From an uncultured Acidobacteriota bacterium (GTDB lineage: Bacteria > Acidobacteriota > Blastocatellia > RBC074), in NCBI GenBank assembly GCA_902825875.1, contig CADECP010000008.1, positions 1 through 64,000 of the forward strand: a DNA stretch of 64,000 nt. The letters run 5' to 3'. The notes under the pieces are model-generated. The model did not search any database. It saw only the letters and a program-made list of their open reading frames with translations, and was not told the DNA's origin. This document shows, piece after piece, positions 27,887-38,190 of this stretch. How positions within the stretch are numbered: position 1 is the stretch's first letter; each line of letters starts with the position of its first letter. The translations under genes and the position numbers were made by a program.

Positions 27887-29197
27887 TTAGTGGCGAGCGA
27901 TGAGCCGTATGTTTTGCGTGTCGCTTGTAATTCGGCGTTGGCCGACTGATTCCAGCAAATCAATCAGCTTTTGCAGCAACGGTTGCCAGTCGTGTTCCTG
28001 TTCGACAAATCGCCGAGCCTGTTCGCCCAACTGTTCGCGCAAATTTTCGTTGCGAATCGCTTCGATCACCGCCGTCGCAAATTCGGTTGCAGATTCCGCC
28101 AGCAGCAATTGTTCTTCGTGAACGACGCGCAAACCGGCAGCAGCTTCGGGCGAGGCGACAATCGCTTTGCCGCAAGCCATCGCTTCCAGCAATTTGTTCT
28201 GAACTCCGCGCGCGATTTTCAGCGGTACGACGCACACTGTGGCGTTGTGCAAATACGGGCGAACGTCTTCGACCGTACCGGTGACAATGACGCCCGGCTG
28301 TTCGGCCAGCTTGCGAACTTCAGCCGCCGGGTTGCTGCCAACGATGAAAAACTCTGTTTGCGGTTCCTGCTGTCGAATCAGCGGAAAAACTTCGGCAACG
28401 AACCAACGAACGGCTTCGACGTTGGCGAAATAATCCATCGCCCCGACAAACACCAATCGCGGTTTGATTTGCTTCACGCTACTTTCCGTAGGAGTAAACA
28501 AAGAAGTTTTCTTTCGGAAGGCGATGGTCGAATTTGCCGCCGGATTTTTCGCTGGCTGGAAATACTCGGCATCAACTCCATTGGTGATGATCCGCAATCG
28601 CGCGCGGCGTGTGAATTCGTCCAATTCGCTGAGCAGGTCGGCTTCGCGGCGAGTCGTCAAAATCGAATGGACGCAACTGGCGACCAATTCCAGTTCATAT
28701 TGTTTCAGCCGTTCGGCTTCGATGGCGTACAACCGCGAATGCGGCGGCGAAGTTCGCGCGGCGTATTCGCGCCACTTTTCAGAATCCACATCCACCAGAT
28801 CAATCACTGTACGCGAATGCCAATCCGCCGGAACGTATTGCGCCATCGCCGACGAATACACGAACACCGCGTCGAAGCGATTTCGCTCCATTGCGCGATT
28901 GACCAGTCGCCGCATTTTCCGCGAATCGAAATATCCCAACGACAGCGGACGCGAAGTCAGCAGCGTCAACAACGCGCGAAGCTTCGCCCAAAATTTTCTC
29001 AACCGAACGATTTGCACAGACGCGCACCACCGAGCCAGATCAACCTGATAATGCAAATCGCGCACATCGTCCGCGAAGGCCAGCAAATGAATTTCGTGGC
29101 CGCGTTCGGCCAGCGCGCGCAGTTCATGAAACGCACGAATCTTGTCGCCTTTGTTCGGCGGATAAGGAATGCGGTGAGCGAGAAAGAGTAATTTCAT
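27887..29197 (-). CDS. Glycosyltransferase family 4, exosortase-A-associated type
   Basis: A 436-residue GT-B glycosyltransferase starting LLFLAHRIPYPPNKGDKIR, the hallmark opening of the PEP-CTERM/EpsH1-associated sugar transferase family (TIGR03087 as recalled). Other blocks: VVDVDSEKW-like DLVDVDSEKW, ITNGVDAEYF, LVFVGAMDYFANVEA, and KIARGVQNKLLEAMACGK with the EX7E glutamates. It starts at an ATG only a few bases from a tandem repeat (29201-29228). It is encoded between the FemAB-like protein and the epimerase. Confidence 0.92.
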   Translation of the reverse strand: MKLLFLAHRIPYPPNKGDKIRAFHELRALAERGHEIHLLAFADDVRDLHYQVDLARWCASVQIVRLRKFWAKLRALLTLLTSRPLSLGYFDSRKMRRLVNRAMERNRFDAVFVYSSAMAQYVPADWHSRTVIDLVDVDSEKWREYAARTSPPHSRLYAIEAERLKQYELELVASCVHSILTTRREADLLSELDEFTRRARLRIITNGVDAEYFQPAKNPAANSTIAFRKKTSLFTPTESSVKQIKPRLVFVGAMDYFANVEAVRWFVAEVFPLIRQQEPQTEFFIVGSNPAAEVRKLAEQPGVIVTGTVEDVRPYLHNATVCVVPLKIARGVQNKLLEAMACGKAIVASPEAAAGLRVVHEEQLLLAESATEFATAVIEAIRNENLREQLGEQARRFVEQEHDWQPLLQKLIDLLESVGQRRITSDTQNIRLIARH

Positions 29198-29200
29198 GCG

Positions 29201-29228
29201 GAGTCGGGAGTCGGGAGTCGGGAGTCGG
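29201..29228. repeat. Tandem repeat of GAGTCGG, four copies
   Basis: Four perfect seven-base units in a row, followed at about 29262-29280 by a partly complementary CCGGCTCCTGACT. Together they can fold as a long hairpin between two genes of the same operon. Confidence 0.7.
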
Positions 29229-29286
29229 TCGGAGCTTTTATCGAAATGAAGCTACCGATTACCGAATCCCGGCTCCTGACTACTCT

Positions 29287-30318
29287 TTAAGGAAAATTTC
29301 TGACGATCTTCGGCCCGATCAACTTCGTCAGCCACAGCGGCATTCGTTTCCAGGCTTCGATCATCAGGTTGAATTTCGGATTGGTCGGATTCAGGTTCGG
29401 CAATTTGTCCGCGCCAACCAAAAAAAATCGGTACGGCAATTCGCGTTCGGTCATTCGCCAACCGCGTTTGAATTCATACGCGCCGGTTCCGCGTTTGCTG
29501 CGCCCGAAATCGAACCGCGTGAATCCGCGCGCCGCCGCACGTCGCATCAATTCCCAGTACAAATAATTGTTGATGCCGGCGCGGTGATATGTCGGATTCG
29601 CTCCGGCGTAATACGGCATCACGGTTTCGCGGAAGTAAAAACTCAGCACGGCGGCGGCGGCTCGCTGGCCATCGCGCAACAACAGAATGTCGCTGGCGGT
29701 TGGAAACTGGCACAGAAATTCGGCAAACAGCTTTTTCGGAAAAACAGGAGTCCCCAATCGTCGCACGCTGGCGGCATACAGGTTGTAAAACTCGTCCAGC
29801 AATTCGATTCCACCAACCGACGCACGAAAGCCGAACTGTTTGCCGAGTCGAATCATGCGCCGCACATCGCGCGGAAAACTGCTCATCAAATCTTCTTCGT
29901 TGTCAGGGATCGGATGTTCAAAGCTGACATACAGGTCTTGCGGCAAAAATCCTTGTTGAGGCGGGGCAGTTTGGGAATCGCGCAATTCCAGATAATTCAC
30001 TTGCTGATCTTCGGCCAGAGCTTGCGCGGCGGCAATCAATGCCTGATGCGCGGTCAGATCGTCGGCAACGATTCCGCCATACACCGCGTTCGGAACCGAA
30101 ACCAGCATCGAACCAAACCAGCCGTTGACCAGAAACAGCGGCAACACACCAACGATTTTGCCGTCACGTTCGGCAAACAAACTCTGCTGGCGATGTTGCC
30201 AGACGTTTTCGACAACTCGCTGCCAGCCGCTCAAATGACAAAAAGTCGCTGCTTTATGGCGCTGCAAAAATTCATCCCAGCGTTCGGCGACCGTCGGAGT
30301 GTAAGGTTTGATTTCCAA
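29287..30318 (-). CDS. FemAB-like protein, exosortase-A system type
   Basis: A 343-residue GNAT-fold protein of the FemAB-related group found in XrtA/PEP-CTERM loci (TIGR03019 as recalled). It reads CHLSGWQRVVENVWQHR near the N terminus and GFTRFDFGRSKRGTGAYEFK and WRMTERELPYRFF near the C terminus. Such proteins are thought to transfer an acyl or aminoacyl group in polysaccharide or cell-surface modification; the actual reaction is unproven. The start is TTG 30318, three bases after the upstream gene's stop. Confidence 0.85.
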   Translation of the reverse strand: MEIKPYTPTVAERWDEFLQRHKAATFCHLSGWQRVVENVWQHRQQSLFAERDGKIVGVLPLFLVNGWFGSMLVSVPNAVYGGIVADDLTAHQALIAAAQALAEDQQVNYLELRDSQTAPPQQGFLPQDLYVSFEHPIPDNEEDLMSSFPRDVRRMIRLGKQFGFRASVGGIELLDEFYNLYAASVRRLGTPVFPKKLFAEFLCQFPTASDILLLRDGQRAAAAVLSFYFRETVMPYYAGANPTYHRAGINNYLYWELMRRAAARGFTRFDFGRSKRGTGAYEFKRGWRMTERELPYRFFLVGADKLPNLNPTNPKFNLMIEAWKRMPLWLTKLIGPKIVRNFP

Positions 30319-30321
30319 CAG

Positions 30322-30690
30322 CTAATTGCGATTCGGTTTCGGCGCGGCGAATTGTTTCAACACTTCGGCTGGACTTTTCACCCGGCCTTCCGGCAATTGG
30401 AACTTCAGCGATGGCGTCCCCGAAGTTTGTTGCTGCGGCAATTCGGGTAAAACCGGTTTTGCCCGCTCAACCAGAAGCTGCGCGGGCCGGCAGGGATTTT
30501 TCACCATAGCCTGATCCGCATTGGTATCGAACTGAAGAACCATCTTCGGATCAATGTTTTCAGCCGGTTTGACCACGCGCATTGCAAACCGGTCGCAGAG
30601 ATCGTTGCTTTGCTGACCTCGTATGTCTTGCCCGAAGGCGAAGCTGCTTAAAGCGGCGATCAAAGCGACAATCAAAAATGGCCTGTTCAT
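30322..30690 (-). CDS. Small exported protein of unknown function
   Basis: A 122-residue protein with a clear signal peptide (MNRPFLIVALIAALSSFAFG, cleavage near residue 20). The mature part is proline-rich with two cysteines and has no recognised domain. GAGGAGG four bases before the ATG is a very strong ribosome binding site. It lies between the deacetylase and FemAB genes with gaps of three to nine bases, so it is part of the polysaccharide operon, possibly as an envelope accessory. Confidence 0.7.
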   Translation of the reverse strand: MNRPFLIVALIAALSSFAFGQDIRGQQSNDLCDRFAMRVVKPAENIDPKMVLQFDTNADQAMVKNPCRPAQLLVERAKPVLPELPQQQTSGTPSLKFQLPEGRVKSPAEVLKQFAAPKPNRN

Positions 30691-30699
30691 AAAACCTCC

Positions 30700-31614
30700 T
30701 CAATCCATTCGTGCATAAGCCGGTTTGGAACCGACCGGTCGCAGTTCGGCAATTTCAATTTTCTGCTCGCTTAAATGCAGCACATCGCGCAAAGGAGCAA
30801 AGCGAAAATCCGTCAGCAATCTTTTCAACCGCGATTCCGTGCGGCTCAGGTTGTTGCGATGCCGCCAGATGTTCAATCGCGTTCCGGCAACAACCGGCTG
30901 ATCGGGATCAACTTCCCAAGCGTGAACCATGAAAATCGCCGGTTGATGTTCCAGCCGATTGATCCGTCGCACTCCCCAGCGAAACACCGAGTACGGAAGC
31001 AAGCGAAAGTATCCGCCGCCGGTCATAGGCAAATTCGCTCCGGCCAGTCGCACGGTCGAAGGCGGAAATTCGACAAGTTCTCCGCTGTGACAGCGAATCG
31101 TGTGAATGAAGCGTTCAGCGCCGGGAATGCCGTATCGGTCGTGGTAAATCGGAAAGATCGAAGAATCGTAGCGGAAACCTTCTTCGACCAGAATATCCAG
31201 CGCCCACAGGGTTCGTTCGGTAATGGAATAAGTCGGCGCGCGATAACCGATGACTTCCTGCCCGGCAATGTCCTCCAGCAGAAATTTTGCCTGGCGCACA
31301 TCAACGCGAAATTCATCGCGGCTTTGCGTGTGAATAAGTTGATGCTGGTAACTGTGGCAGGCGATTTCGTGACCGGCGCGGGCGATGTCGCGCACCAACT
31401 GCGGATGATTTTCGGCAACCCAGCCGAGAATGAAAAATGTGCTGTGAACATTGCGCTCTGCCAGCAATTCCAACAGGCGATAGGTGCTGCGTTCGACGCG
31501 CGATTCCCACATTGGCCAATCTTGTCGCCGCACCACGTCGGCAAAGGCTTCGACCTGAAAATAATCTTCCACATCAACCGTCAGCGCATTGACCGGATCG
31601 CCAAAGTGTTTCAT
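30700..31614 (-). CDS. Polysaccharide deacetylase, exosortase-A system type
   Basis: A 304-residue NodB-type carbohydrate esterase with the C-terminal extension found in exosortase-A loci (TIGR03006 / DUF3473 as recalled). The metal and catalytic aspartates are in [14 protein letters not shown], the metal histidines in [11 protein letters not shown], and YRAPTYSI and the closing [13 protein letters not shown] are also typical. It would remove acetyl groups from N-acetyl sugars of the exopolysaccharide. ATG 31614 is preferred to TTG 31644, as neither has a good binding site but the family starts near this point. Confidence 0.92.
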   Translation of the reverse strand: MKHFGDPVNALTVDVEDYFQVEAFADVVRRQDWPMWESRVERSTYRLLELLAERNVHSTFFILGWVAENHPQLVRDIARAGHEIACHSYQHQLIHTQSRDEFRVDVRQAKFLLEDIAGQEVIGYRAPTYSITERTLWALDILVEEGFRYDSSIFPIYHDRYGIPGAERFIHTIRCHSGELVEFPPSTVRLAGANLPMTGGGYFRLLPYSVFRWGVRRINRLEHQPAIFMVHAWEVDPDQPVVAGTRLNIWRHRNNLSRTESRLKRLLTDFRFAPLRDVLHLSEQKIEIAELRPVGSKPAYARMD

Positions 31615-31973
31615 CTCAACTTGTCTCACGAATCGTTCAGTCAAAAGAATTCAACAGCAAGCGGTCAGGTTTGGGGATGACGGAGCAGGCTACCTTGACG
31701 CTCAATCACAGACTTCATCGCCGGAAACCCTGTGGTCTGGATTCCACAATTCGCCCGCCAACCCTGATGTTTTCAATCTTTGGAATGACCGCGGGGATTT
31801 ACCTGCGATTGTCTCAAGCCGCGATAAACATCGGCCTGTGGGGAAGTCTTCTGAAAGCGCAAGGTCTGTGTAAATGGTTAATCAGCGGCGGGATGATAGC
31901 CTTTGCGCCGGAAATTATTCAAGCGCAAAGTTACTGATTCTTCAGACTTTAATCGGCTTTTCCGGGCTGAATT
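31615..31973. other. Intergenic space upstream of the deacetylase operon
   Basis: About 360 bases without a convincing gene. It must contain the promoter of the minus-strand polysaccharide genes, but no clear promoter or palindrome stood out. Short open frames here lack ribosome binding sites and family resemblance. Confidence 0.5.
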
Positions 31974-32660
31974 TTACAAATCGCCGAATTGACCTGACGA
32001 CAAATCAGGATTGGACGATTCGCTGTTCTTTGGCAAGGCTTCCGGCGGCAGGGCCGAAGCGACGATGCTTTGCAATCGTGCGGCTTGGTCGTGCTGGAAC
32101 TCTTTCAGCTTGGAATGTTCTTCAGGCGAAGCCAGGTGAATCGGTTCGTGATACACGATGCGAACTTTGAAGGGGCGAGGAAAATAATGATGCGGCGAAA
32201 ACGCCCGATAACCGCCAATGATCGTCACGGGAACAATCGGCGCCCCGGTGTCCAGAGCCAGCCGGATGACGCCGGGTTTGAATTCTTGCAGTCGCCCTGA
32301 TTTGGTGCGAGCGCCTTCGGGAAAAATCATCAACCCGCCTCCGGCGCGCAATTGTTCCAACGAAGCCTTCAACGCTGCGCGGTCGCCTTTGGTTATATCT
32401 ACCGGAAACGAACCATAAGCCAGAATCAGCGGCCCCAGAATCGGCAGCCGAGTCATACGATCCCAGGTCATATACCTCAGCGGACGAGCAATCGGGATCG
32501 AAACCCAAAACGGGTCGAAATAACTGACGTGATTCGGAGCTACGATCATTGCGCCGGATTTCGGCACGCGCTCAACGCCTTCAAATTCGATTCGGAAATA
32601 CAGCCGCGAAACGACAGCCACTAACCAGCGCGAAATTTGGAAAAGCCAGAGTTTATTCAT
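31974..32660 (-). CDS. plsC: 1-acyl-sn-glycerol-3-phosphate acyltransferase (PlsC family)
   Basis: A 228-residue membrane-associated enzyme that adds the second acyl chain to lysophosphatidic acid in phospholipid synthesis. The HX4D box is [10 protein letters not shown], and [10 protein letters not shown] is the glycerol-phosphate-binding motif; [12 protein letters not shown] follows. One hydrophobic N-terminal segment anchors it. A long stem-loop (32664-32723) lies just upstream. Some members acylate other glycerolipids, so the exact substrate is not certain. Confidence 0.9.
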   Translation of the reverse strand: MNKLWLFQISRWLVAVVSRLYFRIEFEGVERVPKSGAMIVAPNHVSYFDPFWVSIPIARPLRYMTWDRMTRLPILGPLILAYGSFPVDITKGDRAALKASLEQLRAGGGLMIFPEGARTKSGRLQEFKPGVIRLALDTGAPIVPVTIIGGYRAFSPHHYFPRPFKVRIVYHEPIHLASPEEHSKLKEFQHDQAARLQSIVASALPPEALPKNSESSNPDLSSGQFGDL

Positions 32661-32663
32661 TCA

Positions 32664-32723
32664 GTTCGCAGTTCACGGTTCACAGTTCGCAGCGGTTTTT
32701 GCAGTGAACCGCGAACTGCGAAC
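32664..32723. repeat. GTTCGCAGTTC stem-loop
   Basis: Arms 32664-32683 and 32704-32723 pair with 19 of 20 bases matching around a 20-base loop. Partial tandem copies of GTTCGCAGTTC and GTTCAC surround it. It fills the gap between the oxidoreductase stop and the acyltransferase start on the minus strand. Confidence 0.75.
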
Positions 32724-32730
32724 AGTGAAC

Positions 32731-34371
32731 TTAAAGAGTTCCTTTCTTCATCTCCGTCGCCAAATAATCCGTCGCTCGCCAGGCGATGGCCAGAATCGTC
32801 AGCGTAGGGTTCTTTTCCGTAGCCGATGGGAACGAACTGCCATCAACTACGAACAGGTTTTTGACTGCGTGCATTTGGTTGAAACTGTTCAGCGCCGAAG
32901 TTTTCGGGTCACTGCCCATTCGACAGGTTCCGTGTTCGTGAATCGCAGTGCCGGGAATGTCGTAATCGCCGCGTTTGAACTGGACGATTTCAGCTTTGGC
33001 CGCGCGCAGGATTTGTTCGGTGGTGTCGTACATTTCCTGCATCATTTTCATTTCGTTGTCGCCGTATTTCATCACCAAACGAGGCAGAGGCACGCCGTAT
33101 TTGTCAGTTTTGTTTTCGTCAACTTCGACGCGATTTTCCGCGCGCGGAGGAACTTCGCCGTAAGGATGCAACTCGATCCACGAAGGATAACGCTTGCGAA
33201 CATCCGCTTTCAGCTCAGCGCCGAAACCCGGCAAGCCTTTCCCCCAACCCGCGCCAGCCTGACAACCAATTCCCCAAAACTGCATGCCGAACCCGCGCGC
33301 GTAATCGCGTTTGCGTCCGTCGCGGTGATTGAAGCGAGGCATGTAAATGTGTTCGCCGCCGATGCCGTCGTCGTTTGAAGTCGTCTGACCAAACAACTGC
33401 GGCAAAAAAGCTCTGGCGTGAAAACGGAACTGTTCGCAAAGGTATTTGCCGATCACGCCCGAAGTATTGCCTATGCCGTTCGGATAAATCGCTGACTTGG
33501 AATTGAGCAGGATCCGCGTCGAATCAATCGCCGAAGCTCCCAACACAACTACGCGCGCGCGGATTTGAGTTTCGGCTTTGGTGTTTCGGTCGAAGTATTG
33601 AACGCCGCTCGCTTTGCCTTCTTTGTCGGTCAGGATGCGAGCGACGACGGCGTTGGTGCGAATTTCCAGCTTGCCGGTTTTCGCGGCGACCGGCAGCAAA
33701 TGATCCGCCGAGTTGAAAAAGCTGCCTGTGTCGCAACCCGCTCCGCAACGTCCGCAGTAATGGCAGGCTGGCCAGCCGTTGTGATTTTTGGTCAACACGG
33801 CGCGGCGACCGGGAACGATTTGAATGCCAACGCTGGCGGCGGATTTTTTCAGGATGGCTTCGCCGCAACGCGGACGCGGCGGAGGCATGTGGAATTTGCT
33901 GCCGGGCAAAACGTCCAAATCTTCGTCGCCGCCGTTGACGCCGATCAATTGGTCAACTTTGTCGTAATACGGCGCAATGTCTTTGTATTCAATCGGCCAG
34001 GGGATGCCGTAACCGTCGTTGGTTTTGAAATCCACGTCGGAATAACGCAGCGAAACTCTGCCCCAGACGTTTGTTTTGCCGCCGACTCCCCAGACTCGAA
34101 TCAAATCAAACGGCTTGTCAGGCGGAGTCAAAACAGGCTGTTCGGTTTTGCTCAGATAAAACTGCGGAGCTTGTTCGCCGCGCGCTCGGCGTTCGCGCGC
34201 TTCATAAGGCAGCACGTGAGTCCAAAATTTCTGTCGGTCAAAACGTCCACCGGCATCCAGCAACAGAACATTGACGCCTTGCCGAGTCAGATTCCAGGCG
34301 GCCATTCCGCCCGAAGCTCCAGAACCAATGACGACCACATCGTAGACTTTCGCCTGCTTTTTGACTTGCAT
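32731..34371 (-). CDS. GMC family oxidoreductase (FAD-dependent)
   Basis: A 546-residue flavoprotein. The FAD-binding Rossmann motif is [17 protein letters not shown] at the N terminus, with LLDAGG ending strand 2. The C-terminal domain has [12 protein letters not shown], carrying the catalytic-histidine region, and [35 protein letters not shown] cysteine cluster is present in the middle, as in gluconate/glucoside-type members of the family. It would oxidise an alcohol or sugar to a carbonyl. ATG 34371 is used because GGAG precedes it; the open frame upstream runs through a repeat. Confidence 0.9.
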   Translation of the reverse strand: MQVKKQAKVYDVVVIGSGASGGMAAWNLTRQGVNVLLLDAGGRFDRQKFWTHVLPYEARERRARGEQAPQFYLSKTEQPVLTPPDKPFDLIRVWGVGGKTNVWGRVSLRYSDVDFKTNDGYGIPWPIEYKDIAPYYDKVDQLIGVNGGDEDLDVLPGSKFHMPPPRPRCGEAILKKSAASVGIQIVPGRRAVLTKNHNGWPACHYCGRCGAGCDTGSFFNSADHLLPVAAKTGKLEIRTNAVVARILTDKEGKASGVQYFDRNTKAETQIRARVVVLGASAIDSTRILLNSKSAIYPNGIGNTSGVIGKYLCEQFRFHARAFLPQLFGQTTSNDDGIGGEHIYMPRFNHRDGRKRDYARGFGMQFWGIGCQAGAGWGKGLPGFGAELKADVRKRYPSWIELHPYGEVPPRAENRVEVDENKTDKYGVPLPRLVMKYGDNEMKMMQEMYDTTEQILRAAKAEIVQFKRGDYDIPGTAIHEHGTCRMGSDPKTSALNSFNQMHAVKNLFVVDGSSFPSATEKNPTLTILAIAWRATDYLATEMKKGTL

Positions 34372-34390
34372 CGTGTTCTCCTTCTCCGCG

Positions 34391-34535
34391 AATTTGTAAC
34401 TGCTCAGCCTGGAGTCAAAAACTCGGTACGGAACCCGGAGCGGTAGCGACGGGATGCTTGCAAAGCTCACTCCTCACGAAAAACCGGGGCGCTACCGCTT
34501 CCCGTTCCGTACCGGCTGAGCAGTTACACGAATTT
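34391..34535. repeat. Nested composite palindrome (outer GTAACTGCTCAGCC, inner GAGCGGTAGCG)
   Basis: The inner arms 34425-34450 and 34489-34513 are a GAGCGGTAGCG palindrome with a few mismatches. Outer arms, TGTAACTGCTCAGCC near 34395-34409 and its complement GGCTGAGCAGTTACA near 34514-34528, flank it. The whole element of about 145 bases fills most of the gap between two genes. A lone outer-type arm is at 50435-50449. Confidence 0.75.
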
Positions 34536-34636
34536 TTTGAATTGGGTGAGTGAGACAACCGCCTTGGAAACGGGCGAATACTAAAACATCGAAGCGAAAA
34601 GATGAACCGCCGGTTCGGCGGCGAAGAGCAACGATT

Positions 34637-36892
34637 TTATGGTGTGGGTTTGGCAACGTTGCGTTTTATGTCGTCAAACCATCCCAGCACCAGATTCAAT
34701 TTGGTTTGCGAACTTTGGCCGGGTTTTCTCAGCATCAAAAACGATTTTCCGTCCGGCGCGACAGCGTAAGTCGGCAACATCGAAACCGATTCCAGTTTGT
34801 AATCTCCCGTGAAAACGACTTGCGGTTTGGAGGCTTTGAAACCGGCGACGGCTTCAATTTCGACCGCCATCAATCGGTCGCCGAAACGGAAAAACAATTC
34901 CTTGCCGCTTTGCGACCAGAGCGGTTCAAAGCCGCCTTCGGTGGAAATTTGCCATTTGCCGTCGAGCTCGGGATAAGGCTGAACGTAAATTTGCCACTTG
35001 CCGAATTCTTTTGCCGCGTAAGCCAACCAGCGACCATCGGGCGACAGCGCCGGTTGCGCTTCATCCAATCCGGTTTTCAACAACGGGCGTGGTTGGCGGC
35101 TTTCAACCGGTTGGCTGACATCCAGCGTCCAAACGTCCCAGCGAGTTTCGGCGTCTATTTCCGCGTAAATCAACGTGCGTCCATCGGGCGTCCACGCATG
35201 TGGAAATTGAAGGTTGCGGCTTTGCGTCAATCGTTCAACTTCGCCGCTGCCGTCCGCCGCTTTCCAGTACAAATTCAATGCGCCGTTTTGATCGGAGGAA
35301 AAGACGATGCGGCGCGCATCGGGCGTCCACAGCGGCGCTAAATTGAGATGGCCGAAAGTCAGCCGTTTGAAGGCATCGCCGCCGATTTCGTAAACCCACA
35401 AATCGAGCGCGTTGTCAGGAATGCCGACCGCCAATCGTTTGCCGTCGGCGGACAGACGCGGCGTCCAGAAATTTTCGGCTTTGCGGAACAGCGGTTGCGC
35501 CTGACCTTGCCGATCAACGCGCACCATTTCCAGCCCGGCGTTTGCGGGCGGAGCGGGGATGTAAACCAGCAATCCGTTGCGCGAACAGACGAAATGCGCC
35601 GCGCCGCTGATCTGGCTCATCGCCACAAATTCGGTGGTTTTGACCATCTGTCCCGTGACGGTCAGTCGTTGCAAATCGAAAGGCACAACGCGCAGCACTC
35701 CGCCGCGCGCCAACGCCAGATGGCCTGTCGGCAAATACCGCGCGTGCGAAGCTCCTTTGAGCAGAATTTTTTGCTCGCCGGTTTTCAGCGACTGCGACGC
35801 AATCAGCGAATCGTTGGGATTGCCGCCCAGCCAGATGGTGAAAAGCACAGTTTCGCCGCCGGGTAAAACTTCAGGCCAGAAATGCGAACGGTCGCCGCGT
35901 TCGGTGTTCAACGTCGTCAAGCGTTCAGGCCTTCCGCCCGAAGCCGGAATGCGCGAAAGCCCTTCAAAAAATCGGCGCACGTAAATGATCGAACCGTCTT
36001 CGCTCCAAGACGCGCCGCCCGGGTCGGAAACGTCGCCGCCGATGATGAGCGGAACTCCGCCGCCGACTGCGACTTTTTTCAAAGTGCCGTCGCCGTAAAA
36101 ACCAATCCATTCGCCGTCGGGCGAAAAGAACGGCCCCGTGCCGTCTTCAGTGCCCGGAACCGGAATGGATTCGGATTGATCCAGCGCGCGCAGGAAAATT
36201 TGATAACGGCCTTCGCGTCGAGCGACATAAGCCAACCGCCGTCCATCCGGCGAAATCGCCAACGACTGAAACACGTCCAGTTCCGAAGGAATCGTTTCAG
36301 CCAGATTCAGCGACGCGCGCATGACCGGCAACGACGCAACAGGCTTTGATTCAAACCATCGCCAGGCCGCAAACATCACCAATCCAACCAACAACAAACC
36401 AGCCAACAACAAACCGGCCAACCAAATGCGGCGGTCAAAGGAAAATGTTTTCGACGTTGGACTTTCGACTTTCGGCGGGACGGTTTCGATGGCGGGTTGA
36501 ACTGGCGCGGTTTCGGCGGGCGCGTGGCCATTTGGTTTTGGCGCTTCGTAAACGACCGGCGCAATCAGCCGATAACCTGTTTTCGGAATGGTTTCGATGA
36601 TGGTTTTGGCGTCGTCGGCCAGCACTTTTCGCAACTCGGAAATCGAACGCGACAGGACTTGTTCGCTGACATAAACATCGCCCCAGACTTTTTCCAGCAA
36701 TTCTTCGCGCGTGACGACCTGTTCGGCGCGTTCGGCCAGACAGACCAGCACGCGCATCATCTTCGGTTCGATCTGCGTGGTTTCGCCGTTGCGCGTAACG
36801 CGATTCAGTTGCGGCTGCACCAGACATTCGGCCAGACGAAAGTCTTTCGTGCCGTTGGAACCGTTGGTTTCATTGAGTGGGCGGATTGACAT
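34637..36892 (-). CDS. Winged-helix regulator fused to a TolB-like beta-propeller
   Basis: A 751-residue one-component regulator. Residues about 30-112 form an OmpR/CadC-type winged helix (EPKMMRVLVCLAERAEQVVT, SEQVLSRSISELRKVL, IETIPKTGYRLIAPV). A proline-rich linker follows, then one membrane segment at about 156-178, then a C-terminal domain of PD40/TolB-type blades (repeated SPDGRRLAYVARR, SADGKRLAVG, TPDARRIVFSSD, SPDGRWLAYAAK). The layout puts the sensor outside the cytoplasm and the DNA-binding domain inside, as in CadC/ToxR. Such proteins are abundant in Acidobacteriota. The signal and targets are unknown. Confidence 0.88.
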   Translation of the reverse strand: MSIRPLNETNGSNGTKDFRLAECLVQPQLNRVTRNGETTQIEPKMMRVLVCLAERAEQVVTREELLEKVWGDVYVSEQVLSRSISELRKVLADDAKTIIETIPKTGYRLIAPVVYEAPKPNGHAPAETAPVQPAIETVPPKVESPTSKTFSFDRRIWLAGLLLAGLLLVGLVMFAAWRWFESKPVASLPVMRASLNLAETIPSELDVFQSLAISPDGRRLAYVARREGRYQIFLRALDQSESIPVPGTEDGTGPFFSPDGEWIGFYGDGTLKKVAVGGGVPLIIGGDVSDPGGASWSEDGSIIYVRRFFEGLSRIPASGGRPERLTTLNTERGDRSHFWPEVLPGGETVLFTIWLGGNPNDSLIASQSLKTGEQKILLKGASHARYLPTGHLALARGGVLRVVPFDLQRLTVTGQMVKTTEFVAMSQISGAAHFVCSRNGLLVYIPAPPANAGLEMVRVDRQGQAQPLFRKAENFWTPRLSADGKRLAVGIPDNALDLWVYEIGGDAFKRLTFGHLNLAPLWTPDARRIVFSSDQNGALNLYWKAADGSGEVERLTQSRNLQFPHAWTPDGRTLIYAEIDAETRWDVWTLDVSQPVESRQPRPLLKTGLDEAQPALSPDGRWLAYAAKEFGKWQIYVQPYPELDGKWQISTEGGFEPLWSQSGKELFFRFGDRLMAVEIEAVAGFKASKPQVVFTGDYKLESVSMLPTYAVAPDGKSFLMLRKPGQSSQTKLNLVLGWFDDIKRNVAKPTP

Positions 36893-36898
36893 GAAGTG

Positions 36899-37981
36899 TT
36901 AAAACAAATCGAAGCCAACTGTCGCCAGTTCTTTTCCATTCACGACGATGGCCAGTTGATGTTTGCCGGGATAATGCTTTCGCGTCGAAAGATCAGCCGT
37001 CGCATGTTTCTTACGCTGCGTATGCACGCCCGGAAGGTAGTTTTTCTCGGCAAGCTGAAAAACTTTCTTCGATGTTTTGCCGTTGGCTTTGACGAAATCA
37101 ATCGTGTATTCCAACCGCAGCTTGCATTCATCTTTGTCGCCGACCAGCAGTTCGAAATTGAAGGTCAGGTCTTCGCCGATGGCCAGCCGTTTTTTGTCGA
37201 GTTTGAGTTTTGCCACTTCGACTTGTTGGTTGTCGTCAAAACCAAACAAGCGAAGTGCGCGTTCGTGACGCGCTTTCAACAAACCGCGACAGGCGTGTTT
37301 GACGATCCAATCGGTGCGCGGCGAACGGCCAAACCAGCGTTCGCAAACTGCCATCATCCGTTCGGGGTGATCTTTGGAAATATCGTTCAGGTTGTTGGCG
37401 ACACTTTTGCGAACGTACTCCGATTCGTCGTCTTTCAGTTTTTCCAACACTAGCAAAATCGGCGAAGGATCAGCTTTGAATTTCGGCAAAGCCATCGCCC
37501 ACGGCAAACGCGGGCGGCAACCTTCGCTGGCCCAACGGCGGACGTGATGATCGGCGCTGTCCGCGCACTTCAGCAGAAAAGCCATTCCGCGTTCCGGGTC
37601 ACGATGCAAAAAAGGCCGCACGGCGAATTCCGAACTGCCGAAGCGAGTGAAAAACTCCAGCGCGGGCAACGACCGCTCCCAATCTTCCAAACCGTAAACT
37701 TCGACAAACTCAGGAAAGACCAGGCCGTCGAAGCCACGACTTTGCGGCGCAACCTGTTTCAGAATTTTCAGCGCCTGCGCGTATGACTTCGGCAAAACTT
37801 GTCCCAAACAAATCGCCGCGTGGCGCAAACGAGCTTTCAACTCTTTGGATTCCCAGTCATCGTCAAAAACCAGCGCCAGAAATTTCGCGCGGTCGAATTT
37901 GGCGTCCACCTGAGTGATGGCCTCGGCCAGTTGCGTCAGCGTCACGCGCGTGAAAAACACGTCCTTTAATTTTTCAGCCAT
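36899..37981 (-). CDS. DNA alkylation repair protein (AlkD-like HEAT repeats)
   Basis: A 360-residue HEAT-repeat protein. The conserved centre is DSADHHVRRWASEGCRPRLPW and YVRKSVANNLNDISKDHPE, as in AlkC/AlkD-type DNA glycosylases that release alkylated bases without flipping them. The C-terminal part (about 255-360) is a beta-rich extension ending in GKELATVGFDLF, not part of the minimal fold. It lies just upstream of the winged-helix/TolB gene on the same strand with a six-base gap; any functional link is unclear. Confidence 0.82.
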   Translation of the reverse strand: MAEKLKDVFFTRVTLTQLAEAITQVDAKFDRAKFLALVFDDDWESKELKARLRHAAICLGQVLPKSYAQALKILKQVAPQSRGFDGLVFPEFVEVYGLEDWERSLPALEFFTRFGSSEFAVRPFLHRDPERGMAFLLKCADSADHHVRRWASEGCRPRLPWAMALPKFKADPSPILLVLEKLKDDESEYVRKSVANNLNDISKDHPERMMAVCERWFGRSPRTDWIVKHACRGLLKARHERALRLFGFDDNQQVEVAKLKLDKKRLAIGEDLTFNFELLVGDKDECKLRLEYTIDFVKANGKTSKKVFQLAEKNYLPGVHTQRKKHATADLSTRKHYPGKHQLAIVVNGKELATVGFDLF

Positions 37982-38190
37982 AGGTATTGAATCGTTAAAT
38001 CAGATTTCGGACGGCGATTATACCAATCGGCTCGTCGCAGCCGTAAACGATGGGGTTGCAGCAAGTTCCCTGAGATTTTTACTCTCCATCAGAAAAACCT
38101 GCGGAAAACCTGAGCGATCCATCAGGCAAATTTGGGCTGATTGTGGCTGAATCCGCCGCATCGCATGGAAACTTTTGGAGGGAGAAATTT

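Noticed and set aside
27971-29191. A 406-codon open frame on the plus strand opposite the TIGR03087-like glycosyltransferase
   Set aside because: Its translation is rich in Arg, Gln, Phe and His with no domain; it mirrors the codon bias of the real gene on the other strand. The same holds for 25575-26549, 53363-54562 and 13952-14890.
31671-31937. An 88-codon open frame in the gap upstream of the deacetylase
   Set aside because: No ribosome binding site, no recognisable family, and composition unlike neighbouring genes.
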